DNA of 64,000 bases, from positions 17,338,906 through 17,402,905 of the forward strand of contig JAPFBE010000002.1 of the NCBI GenBank assembly GCA_034336665.1. The letters are read 5' to 3'. Shown here piece after piece: positions 11,900 to 22,075 of the stretch. Position numbers and translations under genes: made by a program. Source of the stretch: Luscinia megarhynchos (lineage: Eukaryota; Chordata; Aves; Passeriformes; Turdidae). The notes below the pieces were generated by a model. That model had not been told where the DNA came from. It made no database searches and saw nothing but the letters and a program-made list of their open reading frames with translations. Within the stretch, counting starts at the first letter, position 1. Every line of letters begins with the position of its first letter.

Positions 11900-11930
11900 T
11901 TGGAATTAAATTGTTTGCATTTAATTCCAA
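11900..11930. repeat. Perfect inverted repeat, 12-bp arms
   Basis: The left arm TTGGAATTAAAT (11900-11911) and right arm ATTTAATTCCAA (11919-11930) are exact reverse complements around a seven-base loop. The arms are AT-rich with a GG/CC clamp, and pairing stops at the next base on both sides. This could be a hairpin or a dimeric homeodomain-type site, or it could be chance. Confidence 0.8.
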
Positions 11931-13865
11931 CCCATCTGAACAACTCTGGCTCAGATAATGCTGCCCACGCTGCAGTTGGTGTTTTATCAGGAGGCTTGGA
12001 AGGGACACAATTTGTTGCATGTCACAGAAGGAGCTTCTTTCTCACTGCACCCCAGTGCAGAGACAACATTGGCATGCCGGGCTATGGCCATGGCATGAGG
12101 ACAGAAGGCAGAGCTGCCAGGATCTGCAAGAGCTTTGAGGAAGGACCACAAGCCCTGGGGCTTAGTGGCCAGTGGAGTGATGGCCACAACAAATGAGACA
12201 GCCTCCAATTGCTCTCCCATCTGCCTCATGCAGAAATAACAGCAAACAGGTGGACAGGATGGGTTGCAAGCACTAGAAGGAGATGGGGAGTGAGCAGTGG
12301 TCTCCTTTGCTGAGGTGTAGCAGCAGCTCAGGTTTAGGGCTGGGTTCACAAGCACAGCTGATCCAATGCAGCCGAGACTGAGATGTGGACACCTGCTCCA
12401 TTATTCTCCACTGTTAAAAATCAATCCCCTGTGCTGAGGAGTGTGGACCATTTCCCCACCATGTATTGCCATGGAGGTGCAGAATCACCCACCACCCTGA
12501 AATGGAGCATCACCACTGATAATTTGTTTAAATAATATTGGTAGTGGGGGCTGGGGAAGGGGCAACAGGTTCCATTGCACTCACCAGCAAAGAGGGATAT
12601 CCATTCACGAACAAGAACATGCAAAACTCATGCCTATTTGTCACTTGTTGCATTAATTATTTGACTTTTTCTATCTTTTCTGTCACCAGAGGAGTCAGGA
12701 AAAACTGTTACTGAGGAAATCAATCACCACAAATGAGGCAAAGTGAACAGATCACCAAGACCTTGCATGTTGGGAGAGAACATACAAATATCTGTTGAAT
12801 CCCTGCCTATAATGAATCATGGATTCTTATTTATTATCTCATCAAGGAGAAAAATGTCATATTTATCATCAAATGCAGTTGAATGACAATTTGGCCATTC
12901 TGAAGAATCTGAGATGTATGCTTTTAATGAAATAGATACTTCCCAAAGCCTCTTTCCCCTGTACTGCAGAAAGACTCCAATTTCCCTGCTTTGCTGCACA
13001 GATTCAAATTTGCATTTATATGTAGAAGAAGTTTCTTAGCTGACAAATGTCACTCAGTCACTGAGGGTAACTCCACATTGCCAGAATGAACCAGTAAAGT
13101 TCTTGCTGCTGAAGGTACTGTACACAACAGTATATGTCTTGCTCAAGAATTCAGATGTCACCCACTTGCCATTAGGTACAATGCACACTTTTATAGCCAG
13201 TGCAGCTGCCTGGAAGGCAGAACAAGATATGAATAACCATTTCCAAGCCCATTTTGTTCAGCTGTGAGTCTTCCACATTGCTGAACTGCTTCAGATATTA
13301 AGATAGAATAACTAAGACTGGATCACACATGTGAAGTGGCATCAAGCAGGAATACTAAGTGGTAACATACGTGAATAAAAAAGTGATTGCAATAAGTATG
13401 AGTCAAATAAATTAATATTTTGCCTTGGATGAGATTCTTTATGTTTGGTAACTATTGCTTGTGCTGATGATATAACACATGCTGACACCAAATATCAATT
13501 CTAGGTAAATCCAATTAAGCCCAGAAGCAAAACAGCTGGATTAGCAGTTCACTGCATAAATTATTTTTCTTCCATTTACTTTGTCTTTTTGCAAATGAGC
13601 CTTTTAACATAAAAAAATTTAGCACTCAAGTTCGCCTTTGCTTATTAATCCCAGAAGCCTAAAATGAAGAGGGAAAAAAAAAATGTATTTTCTTCCTTTG
13701 TTGTTTGTTGGCATATGCTGTTCAGCTCCCTCGTGTAGCCTCCCCAGATTGCAGGTAGTTTTCATTCTTTCTTGAATAAGTCACTTGCATTGCACTTACA
13801 ATGGTGTCAGACCAAGAAACTCACTTTTTTGTTTTTAATTTCCAGGTGATGCATTAATGCATGAT
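11931..13865. other. Unique sequence, no gene seen
   Basis: A locally GC-richer pocket at about 11950-12350 carries 122-138 codon frames on both strands without recognisable domains. No splice-flanked exon or transposon is recognised. It could be an unidentified old repeat. Confidence 0.4.
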
Positions 13866-13904
13866 TATTTTATATTTTATATTTTATATTATTTTATATT
13901 TTTA
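13866..13904. repeat. AT-rich imperfect tandem repeat (TTTTATA-type)
   Basis: Successive TATTTTATATTTTATATTAT-like units with a period near seven to eleven bases make a low-complexity AT tract. A similar but looser tract occurs at 16393-16430. Confidence 0.75.
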
Positions 13905-14953
13905 AATTTTCTTATTCTATATAAAATTACTATAAAACTGGCAAGGCTGGAGTTGAACATGCTTACTACTGCTTTATTCTAGTCACAACAACATAGACTA
14001 TACAGGAGTTGTTTTATTTGATCTCTTTTTTTTTTCCTATTGTTTTTCTTCATTATATGGCTGTCAGCATAAAGGGCAATGTAGAGATTGGGAATCAATA
14101 CATGCTACTCCTGTAGATACACAAATAATCACAAATTGTAATCATTGATTGATTTTCAGCATTCTGATAGTGACACATTGAGTGGAAGGGACTCTGATCT
14201 CAGTTGTGCTAGGGGAAATCTGGAGCAGTGATTCACAGCTGGAATTGTAATAAAGACCTGCCTGAGAAATGCATCATTTCAGTCAATGAAACATGTAACG
14301 TATTATTGGGGAAAATTACTTTTCCCTTCTGCTCATGATCAGGGCTGAGAACAGCAAATGTTCAAGCAGCAGAGCCATGCTTCAACCTCCAAGGTTGAGT
14401 GCCACCAGTCCAATCCATGGCTTACTCCAGGGCCCATACCAAACACATTGGTCCTGGCATTACCACACACACGCATCCCTCTTCTAATCCCCTCAGATAT
14501 TATCAGTGTGATATTCCTGTCCCTCTCAGCCTTTATTTTCCCAGAGCTTTAATGACATGCATACACAGCACCTGATGTCCAGCTTCCCTAGTGAACAGGT
14601 CACAGGACAGAGGGCCACAGTCCAGGTGAAAGACATCCACACACCAGATGTCAGAGCAGTTGATGGTACACTGTCCAGACAAATATATCTTTTTAGATGC
14701 CTACATGTCTATAAATATAAAATTATGAATAAAAGACTACTAAATTGTGTCCACTGCTGTGAAGTGATTTTTAAAATACTGTTTCTATCATTTGTCTGTA
14801 TACTTGTTAAGGATCTTTAAAGAAAAAAAGATCAGTCCTTTTTTCTTAACTGAAGTGGGAGACAATGAAACATTTTGCCTTTGTTACAAATGCAGAAGAA
14901 CTGAAGGTTAAAAAATGAGGGCCATTTTTGTACAAGCTAAAAGAAGGAAACAG
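13905..14953. other. Unique AT-rich sequence, no gene seen
   Basis: Apart from a T run near 14025-14036, nothing recognisable is present. Small plus-strand frames at 14358-14552 and 14557-14820 show no domain. Confidence 0.5.
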
Positions 14954-14990
14954 ACTACTGTAACAGTAGTTAACAGTACTGTTAACAGTT
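14954..14990. promoter_or_regulatory. Two adjoining palindromes with repeated YAACNG (MYB-like) cores
   Basis: ACTACTGTAACAGTAGT (14954-14970) has perfect eight-base arms around one central base. GTTAACAGTACTGTTAAC (14969-14986) is a perfect 18-base palindrome overlapping it by two bases. Together they present TAACAG on the plus strand at 14961-14966, 14971-14976 and 14983-14988, and on the minus strand at 14979-14984. TAACAG fits the loose MYB core YAACNG, though not the stricter YAACKG. Binding and function are inferred. Confidence 0.35.
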
Positions 14991-15443
14991 CCTCTTATTT
15001 TCCAGTAATAGGAAAACATTTCTGGTTCCTATTTTTCCTATGTAAAGTACCTTCCATATAAAGACTGATACTGCTTCCACTGGCATAAGAAGTGGCTTTG
15101 TTGTGGACTTTTCTGGGAGTGGACACAGGGACAAAGATCAATTTTTAGCCATAGATCAATTTTATAAACAGGTATTTTCTTAAGCAGATATAATTTTGGA
15201 GAGACAGCTCTAGCCTGCATCAGCAGATTTTTTAAAAAATAAATCCTTTTCCTGAAAAACAGAAAAAGTGAAACACAAAAAATATATATGGTGACACAAA
15301 GAATCCATTTGGCAAGAATGGCGAGTCTAAACTTTCAGAAATCAAAGACAAGTAAAGAGTTATTAATTCTGGCAGGAAAACTTCCATGCCTGATGTGCTT
15401 CTCCACCATTCCTGAATTTGCTTATTTGCAAGTGACTAATGTA
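14991..15443. other. Unique AT-rich sequence, no gene seen
   Basis: No repeat or coding feature is recognised. The 60-codon minus-strand frame at 15038-15220 has no recognisable domain. Confidence 0.45.
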
Positions 15444-15482
15444 AATCCTTTTCTTTAAAATAAGAATCCTTTTCTTTAAAAA
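15444..15482 (+). repeat. Two-copy direct repeat, period 22
   Basis: AATCCTTTTCTTTAAAA occurs at 15444-15460 and again at 15466-15482, identical over 17 bases with a five-base spacer. It lies only about 17 bases upstream of the short CR1 tail at 15500. It may be a local tandem duplication. Confidence 0.8.
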
Positions 15483-15499
15483 ATACTTACTGGTCATCA

Positions 15500-15550
15500 A
15501 ATTGATGATTCCTGTGGGTTCCTTCCAACTCAGAATATTCTGTGATTCTA
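15500..15550 (+). mobile_element. CR1 LINE, extreme 3' tail only (sense)
   Basis: About 50 bases remain: ATTGATGATTCCTGTGGG, then TTCCTTCCAACTCAG, then AATATTCTGTGATTCTA. This is the last part of a CR1 copy of the neoavian type whose 3' end reads AACTCAGNATATTCTGTG. It is severely 5' truncated, which is usual for CR1. Confidence 0.85.
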
Positions 15551-17050
15551 AACTGGCATAGCTTGAAAGGATGCCATTATTTAAAAAACTGGAGAAAGGG
15601 GAGAGGAGAAGGAAAAAAATATTATTAACTGAAGTAGTAATTTTTTTTCCACCCTAGGTACAAAACATTGGCATTTGTATTCCAAAAAAGGTGATTTTTA
15701 CTTTGATGAAGGTTTATATCTGATTCATTAATTTACATAGAAGGATAAACTTTACTTTTTCTCATTGTTTTTGTTTGTAGAAAATTAGGAAATTTCACAC
15801 TCTCAATTAGTAAATACAAAAACATCAGCTGACAATCTCAATAAAATTAAACTTTGCAGAAATAAAATTTATCCTGCTTTGTTTATAAGCACTATATTAT
15901 TGGGAGGACAGGGTCCTACTGCCACTGCCTTGTGACAGCCAAAGACCTTGGCTATGGCAGGGGAGGTGGCAGCTCTGTGATGCCTTCAGTGCCCACTGGT
16001 TCTGCCATGGGTAGTAAATTTGGGCAGATTCATCTTCTGACACTGGATTAGATGAGTACAATTACAACTGGTGACACACAAAATTATATTAAAATAAAAA
16101 CCTCAACATTTTAATTTGTGCATGAAGAACATCCTGTTATTAATTGAAAAAAGTGAACTGAAAAGTTGGGCAAATGCAAGGCAGAAGTATCTGGAAGCAG
16201 TGTAGCACACTAAGGAGATATGCTCAAATTTTTCATCCTGAGCCTGAAAAAAAAAGAATAAATTTTATGTTATCCATATGAACTTGTCTGTCTTCATGAT
16301 ACCCATTAAATAAATTTCTTAATCTGGTGAACACATCTTCAGTGATATTTTAAAGTTTTACCTTTAGGAAAATATTCCTGGAGAGTTTTCAATTATTTTA
16401 TATTTTATATAGTTATTTATATTTTACATTTCAATATTGAAAGCCTTCAGATTTACTTTTGAAGATCCTGATTCACAGATGAGAAATAAACCCAGCACTG
16501 ATGGGGAAGTTCTGGTGACTCTGCACAATTACCTGCTGGGCTTTCATCCTGAATGGACATTGATATGGTGACAACATCTGAGTGTGTTCATTCAAACTGT
16601 CAAATTCAGCATTATAGTGACCTCAAGTAGCCTCTCATCCATTATATCTCTAATTTTGTTACCACCTATTCAGTCTTGCTATCTATTCACAAAGGAAATA
16701 AAATGTTTTGTCAGTTAATATCCTGCAATTTTTCTTTAATAACACTATATTTACAAAGCTGTGCTCAACAAAAAGGAGCTGAAATTGTTTAATTTTCAAT
16801 TAAAAAGCACTCATCTATTCATGAGGGCTCAAAGAATAACAAAAAGCAATGAGTTAGGTACTTCTCCAGTATCTGTGTTCTCATCATACAAGTATTGGAA
16901 GAAAATTATTAAGTTATGAATTGTTCCCCAAAATATTTCATGAATTATCAGAATAATTTTTACAGTCTCTTTGCTTAAGACAAAAATATGCAAGAAGCTA
17001 TTTGGATAAATGTGCAATGCTATACAACACTACAAATATTAATAATAATA
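15551..17050. other. Unique AT-rich sequence, no gene seen
   Basis: A GC-richer pocket at about 15900-16010 and a loose AT tandem tract at 16393-16430 are the only irregularities. A small hairpin (TTTAATT/AATTAAA around TTC) sits at 16788-16804. No gene is recognised. Confidence 0.5.
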
Positions 17051-17492
17051 TCAAACTGTGCATTTTCTAACTGTGATCTGGCAACTGAAAACCAGATATA
17101 GAAGGACAATGCCATTTGTCCTTGCAGTGGTTGCAAAGAGCTGCAATTTGAAAGGTGATCTTCCATGTTGCATGTTGTCCTGTTCTTCCGTACTCAGTTC
17201 AAATACAGCCGTTCTGCATACGACAGTTGTGCCAATGTGTGATTCCATAGGATGTCCTTTGAACTCAGCACCAGTGTACTGAACAAGAATCTCAGATGTA
17301 GATACAGAAATTCTTTTTCTCCCCACCATACCTTCCAAACACGCAAAAGTATTTACATGGCAAATTAGCCAATGCAGTGGGTGCATTTCCTTTACAAGAA
17401 CTATCAATTTTCTTCAATGCAGGCTCCAGCACAGCACTTTTTGCAGTCTTCAAAAGAGAGATTCTCCTTGAAGAATGAGGGATTTCTTTCAC
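17051..17492 (-). pseudogene. Possible decayed processed pseudogene, family unrecognised
   Basis: Two overlapping minus-strand open frames look more protein-like than the rest of the window. The upstream one (17292-17492) contains SRRISLLKTAKSAVLEP and KKIDSSCKGNAPTALANLP. The downstream one (17051-17407) contains KRISVSTSEILVQYTGAEFK and VFELSTEEQDN. Composition is balanced, without the Phe/Leu/Tyr/Lys bias of the AT-rich chance frames elsewhere. The shift between frames would fit one indel near 17330, and a stop lies just upstream of the first frame. Three CpGs within about 35 bases (17189-17222) stand out in this CpG-depleted window. There is no visible poly(A) tail or clear splice site. 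I do not recognise a family, and coincidence remains quite possible. Confidence 0.25.
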
Positions 17493-17952
17493 AGCTGTGA
17501 TTTAGCCCATCATGAAATATGTATCCCTTAGGTTTCCTGTCCCAATTTTTTAAGAAAACTCCTACTTTAGGCAGCATTAACCACTCATTTTTATATCTCG
17601 ATAAACCTGGAATGGATAAATCTTTGATTTACTTTAAAACATCTTCTTGACTGCTTTCTGAAAGTGAGAGTACTTGCTGCTTTTACAAGTTGGATTGGCA
17701 GCTATTTCTTCACTCAGAGGTTATTGAGGGATGGATGTTTTCGTGTCTGGGCTCACCAGAGCAAGTGGAATGGAGCTTAGATGGGACTGTTTGCTGGCTG
17801 TGCTGAACAGCCTGGGTCACAGCCAGGAGGTGATTGGCAATAATTGATGCTACCAATGCTCAATCCCTATTTTTTCCTTCATGACAGTATCTGAAACAAG
17901 GCAAATAATACCAAGTGTGTGGGTTTGGACTCCATATGGGCCTTTCACTTGA
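17493..17952. other. Mostly unrecognised sequence, possibly partly eroded CR1
   Basis: The phrase TTCTTCACTCAGAGG at 17707-17721 resembles the CR1 segment that lies roughly 150 bases upstream of the CR1 3' end. The spacing to the certain CR1 tail at 17953 is larger than expected, and the sequence between is not recognisably CR1. It may be an interrupted copy. Confidence 0.3.
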
Positions 17953-18010
17953 GTGTTGGACTTGATGACCCTTGTGGGTCCCTTCCAGCTCAGAATATTC
18001 TGTGACTCTC
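17953..18010 (+). mobile_element. CR1 LINE, 3' tail (sense)
   Basis: GTGTTGGACTTGATGACCC, then TTGTGGGTCCCTTCCAGCTC, then AGAATATTCTGTGACTCT. This is the same 3'-end subfamily as the tail at 15500 and the longer copy at 47591. It is 5' truncated or eroded beyond recognition upstream. Confidence 0.92.
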
Positions 18011-19079
18011 TTGAGAATAGCTACTTTGCAACTTCTGCCACCATGATATTTACTGCTGGTTCCTCTCTATACCACAGCTCATCATTCAGCATGCAAAGCT
18101 GTTATTCAAACCCCTGCCCCTCTGCCATGTGTATACAATGTAGATATTAATGCTTTTGTATTTCACAGCTTTTTCATAAACCCACGGTGTTACACATAAT
18201 ACTTCAGAATGGAGGAATACTCTGCTCTAACTGTGCATTTAGAAGCTAAATCATGCTGCAAACTTCACTCTGTGTTAATTATTTGTGAAAAATATTTTCA
18301 CTGGCAACAATAAGTAATTGCAATGCTACCTGTTGTTAATAAGAAGGGTGGATGTGCATTTATCACACACATCAAGAAACAGCCAGCAGATATTCTAACT
18401 CATAATTCTGAAATATATTGCAAGAGAATTTTTATTTATAATATGTAAAAACTATATGTATTTGAATACTAGACACATTGATAAGTAGCACTTTTTCTCT
18501 ATTTAAATAAATCTGGCAGTACATGCTTAAATTGAATTTTCTCTAGTTCTTACTTGGATAAATTGCAATACTTGCAAAATAACATGTAACCTCAGCAAGT
18601 TTCAGCTGATTTAAAAGGTATGAGATACAAAAGAAAATGCAGCTCACTAGGTTTTCATATCATCAATGCGACAACTCAATAGTGGAATATCAAGAAGCAC
18701 TTTTAATTTTATCAAAAAAACATAAATACTCAAGATCTTTTTTTGCAAGTTGTTAACTGATGTGACCCACACTCTCAATGATTTACAAGGTCCCATCATT
18801 TTGCAACTCAGATTAAAATATACTACTACCACTACTACTACTACTACCAACAGTAATAATACACAAAGTTATGTGATGGTGCCACAGCCCAGATTCTTTA
18901 AGCCTGCTTTGTGCATTAATACAATCTTGAGGTCCTATGCCACATGAAATACTAAGGAGAGATTCTTACACATTGTATTAAAGAAATATTTGCAGGCAAA
19001 GCACAGCTCATATTACTGAGGTCATCAGAATTTGTGTCCTTGTTAAGGTTTGGAAAAATGAAAAAGATCTTATCAATTG
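18011..19079. other. Unique AT-rich sequence with one trinucleotide repeat
   Basis: Nothing recognisable apart from the ACT tract at 18821-18848. No gene is seen. Confidence 0.5.
18821..18848. repeat. (ACT)n trinucleotide microsatellite
   Basis: About nine copies of ACT with one C interruption. The plus-strand translation gives a Thr run, and the minus strand a Val run. No gene is implied. Confidence 0.9.
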
Positions 19080-20000
19080 CCAGCGTCGTACAGTTCCACA
19101 GCTAGCCTTTGGAAAACATTGCAAAATACAGTCACAGAATGTGATTAACAGGAAACGCAAAACATTTTTAGGAAAAAAGAAAAAAAGAAATAAAAGCTTT
19201 TTAGAAAGCTTAGAGACATTAGAGTTTTATAGAGTGGCAGGTTTTTTCACTAAAAAAGAAAGAAAATCCAAGCAAGACTAGCTAAGTTTTCACTGCTTTA
19301 TAAATAACATTTCTTTACATTTTATTTATCCAGAATTATATTATTTTTCTGCCCTGATGCCAAGAAATCTGGTAGTAAAGTACCAGATTCTTTTATTTGA
19401 TTTTATTTGATTTCATTTGATTTCATTAGGGACCATCAGCCTTGCTGCTTAAGTGCCCGACTACTGTTTGCAGTTAAACATTCATTAGGGAATCCCCAGT
19501 GGGTTCATTCATTTCACCGAGGTCCAATTACAGTGCCACAAAAGCAGTTTTTGCAGCAATTAGCTGATTTTTCCTGTTTATGTTCTGTGTCTTTAGGAAG
19601 ACGACTATTTTGTGGAGGTCAGATTTTTAATTAGGCGCAATTTAGGGCCAATAAGAAAACTGATAATTTACTAAATAGCTGTGGTGGACTTAACTGCTCA
19701 TAGAGGAGGTAAATAACACAACAGGGACACCAGGAATAAGCTCCCCTGGTGTGCAGAGCTCGGAGCCCCATGGTGTAAGGAATAGATTTTGTGTTAAACG
19801 GCTGTCAGGTCCCTCACCTCGAAAGCCACCACTTTATCAGCACTGGGTACAGGGAAGCCAGTCTGGAAAAGTACCTGCAGAGAGCTGCTGGCTTCAGGTG
19901 GCTGCAGAGATCTCAGCGTGAAAGAAAACAACAAAAAAAATCAGGTTCTGCTCCCTGAATACTTGGCAGCGCCTTTATCGACTGCTGCATCCCATGAAAC
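19080..20000. promoter_or_regulatory. CpG-retaining, repeat-poor block; candidate conserved non-coding element
   Basis: In a window where CpG is scarce, this stretch keeps many isolated CpGs, for example at GCGTCG near 19083, CCCGAC near 19457, ACCGAGG near 19518, GAAGACGAC near 19600 and AGGCGCAA near 19635. Others lie at 19798, 19820 and 19967-19980. The part from 19430 to 19680 is free of low complexity and contains AATTAG and AATTACAGTG-like motifs. Retained CpG without a CpG island often marks constrained or hypomethylated non-coding DNA. Assignment is inference from appearance only, and coding evidence is lacking. Confidence 0.3.
19391..19427 (+). repeat. Decamer tandem repeat, about 3.7 copies
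   Basis: TTTTATTTGA occurs twice, then TTTCATTTGA, then TTTCATT, in perfect ten-base register. The step from TTTTA to TTTCA is shared by the last two units, which suggests duplication of an already mutated unit. Confidence 0.85.
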
Positions 20001-21985
20001 AAATGATATTCAAGGGTGGGTGAATCTCACAGTCACTGTGAGTATGTTCTTACCAAAGTGGATTACTACATGATAGCTTAGATTTCTGCAAAGGTCTGTG
20101 CCTTCTGCCATTTAACGAGGCACTTTTTCCAACAATGTGTACAAGTTGCCTTACACTTTGGGAAACAGAACTGAGAGTTGATGAAGAGCATCCACTTAAA
20201 GAGAAATCTTCATAGGATCATAAATGTCTTCTGAAAAATTCTAAGCAGACTTGCCACCTCCAAATTTTGCTTGTCTAAAGACCATGATAGTTTAGTATCA
20301 GCCATCATATCACAATGAAACTTTTGGAAGAGACTCATGTTTGGCTGAAATGTCTCTCTCTCACAGGAAATAGGTAAGGAAGGACCAGAAGGTCACTGCA
20401 TTTTTGCTTTAACCTTTGACCCAGTACTCAACTGCAAAGTCGTAGCCAGGCATGAAAAAAGCAATACTGTCAAGAAGTGTATTTTACAAACATTGAAATC
20501 TCTTTGCCATTCACCATTCCTGCCAGGATTTATGAAAACATTAAAAAGAGTAGGGCAAAAACTCCTGTATTTTCTAGTGAGAACAAAAATCTACTATCAA
20601 GCTGTAAATGTGCAAAGAAAATGTATGATGGCTTTGCATCTGAGTGTATGCAAAAATGTAACAACAGAATAATTTTGGAAAACCTGGTATCTTGATAAAA
20701 ACACACTCTACATCATGACTTTTGTTCTTCTCATGCAAATTCCCCATTCTGACAGGCAGTCCATAACCATGGATAAAATTTTTAGGTTTATTTAGCTAAA
20801 AAAATAAACAGCTCTGGAGAAAGCATAAATTTTCAGAAAACTTTAGATTGTGAAAATCTATTACTAGGCAGTTATTCCCTTTCTTATAATTTAAACAAAA
20901 AAAGTATAACTCTTTTTTTTTTTTTTTTTTTTAAATTCATCAGTTTTTCTTGTACATAGAAATAACATTGAAAGATTCTGGCTAAAAAACCCCAAGAAAT
21001 GAAGCAGTGACATTTCAAGAAGCTGAAACCAAACTCTCAGATCAGTGATAAACCAAAGAACATCTCTATAAGGTGGTCTGAAAGGATTTTATGCTGTGGG
21101 TGCATAGATAATGACTCTATGGCTTAAGCCACCTAATACAGTATAAGTGCTGTTCAAACTTGCACTCTACTTTCAATGAGGGGTCTTAAACCCATAAAGT
21201 AACAGAATAACAGGAATGTCTGAATTCTTTGCACCCAGTCAAACACACAGAATTGAGGGAGGCCTGTCTTTTCTAATATTTTTTAATATATCTTCTACAT
21301 TTCAGAGAAAGATTTGAGGGTTCTGAAGCAAATGAACAATTTTTAAAACATATTATTAAAAGAATGTGATACAATAAGCAAAACACTTTGCAACATTAAC
21401 TCCTAATTACTTTGGAAAGCAATTTCATTTGGAGTCCAGCTTGACTTGCAAAGAACTCAGGGTGGTAATTAATAACAATCAGTCACTGAAGTAACTGTAT
21501 AAATAATGTGCTGAACTATGTCCCAAAAGGGCTAAAACAAACGCATGGACTTCAGCATGAACTCAACCAAATGAAAAAAAGAAAAAAAAATATTGCAAGT
21601 GACTTAATTTCCTACTTTTTATGCTTAGCTGTTCCCTCAGTGTATTACACATCATGTCTCAAAGGCTGGGTTTTCTGTCATTAACATAATCAGAAATGCA
21701 ATTTTCATAATTCAAGTCATATAAACAATGAGCTGAGGGCAGCCAGGGGACAGGTGTCATCCACAGCACATAGTTCTACTGGAAAGACAGGTACAATTAA
21801 GTGACAAGGAAGCATTACTGTTACAGTGAGAATAACTTCCAAATACATGAGATAGAGACACATTTTCACAGCTCAGAGAGGCATCTCAGTCAAACATTCT
21901 GTTATTTGCTAGTTCCCATCCCTCTGCATAGGGGGAACAGTAGGGCAGCAGGACACAGGGACAGAAATAAGCTCTTAGACCATGG
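20001..21985. other. Unique AT-rich sequence, no gene seen
   Basis: Apart from the T20 homopolymer at 20913 there is nothing recognisable. Open frames at 20477-20695 and 21801-22085 have no domain, and the latter runs into a CR1-like relic. Confidence 0.5.
20913..20932. repeat. Poly(T) run, 20 bases
   Basis: A perfect T20 homopolymer flanked by TATAACTC and AAATTCAT. It could be the remnant poly(A) of an antisense retrocopy, but no recognisable cDNA adjoins it. Read from the minus strand, the sequence preceding the A run shows no open frame I can identify. Confidence 0.9.
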
Positions 21986-22075
21986 GATCATAGGTCAGTT
22001 CAGGTCAGTTCAGGTCAGAGTAGACCAAATCCAGCCTCCTGCTCAAAGCTGGGTCAACTTAATTCATTCTCTTGT
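21986..22075 (-). mobile_element. Probable eroded CR1-like 3' fragment (antisense)
   Basis: GATCATAGG, then CCAGCCTCCTGCTCAAAGC, then TGGGTCAACTT parallels the antisense CR1 segment usually read as CCAACCCCCTGCTCAAAGCA followed by GGGTCAACTT. The front part is replaced by a three-unit AGGTCAGTTC tandem, so identification rests mainly on 22026-22060. Confidence 0.55.
21992..22017 (+). promoter_or_regulatory. Three AGGTCA nuclear-receptor half-sites at DR4 spacing
   Basis: Perfect AGGTCA half-sites occur at 21992-21997, 22002-22007 and 22012-22017, each pair separated by the same GTTC spacer. A direct repeat with a four-base spacer is the established DR4 arrangement bound by thyroid hormone receptor, LXR or CAR/PXR heterodimers with RXR. 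The array probably arose by tandem duplication of a ten-base unit inside a CR1-like relic. Occupancy is unknown. Confidence 0.45.

Noticed and set aside
20913..20932. Poly(T) as the tail of an antisense processed retrocopy
   Set aside because: The adjoining sequence shows no recognisable transcript or target-site duplication by eye.
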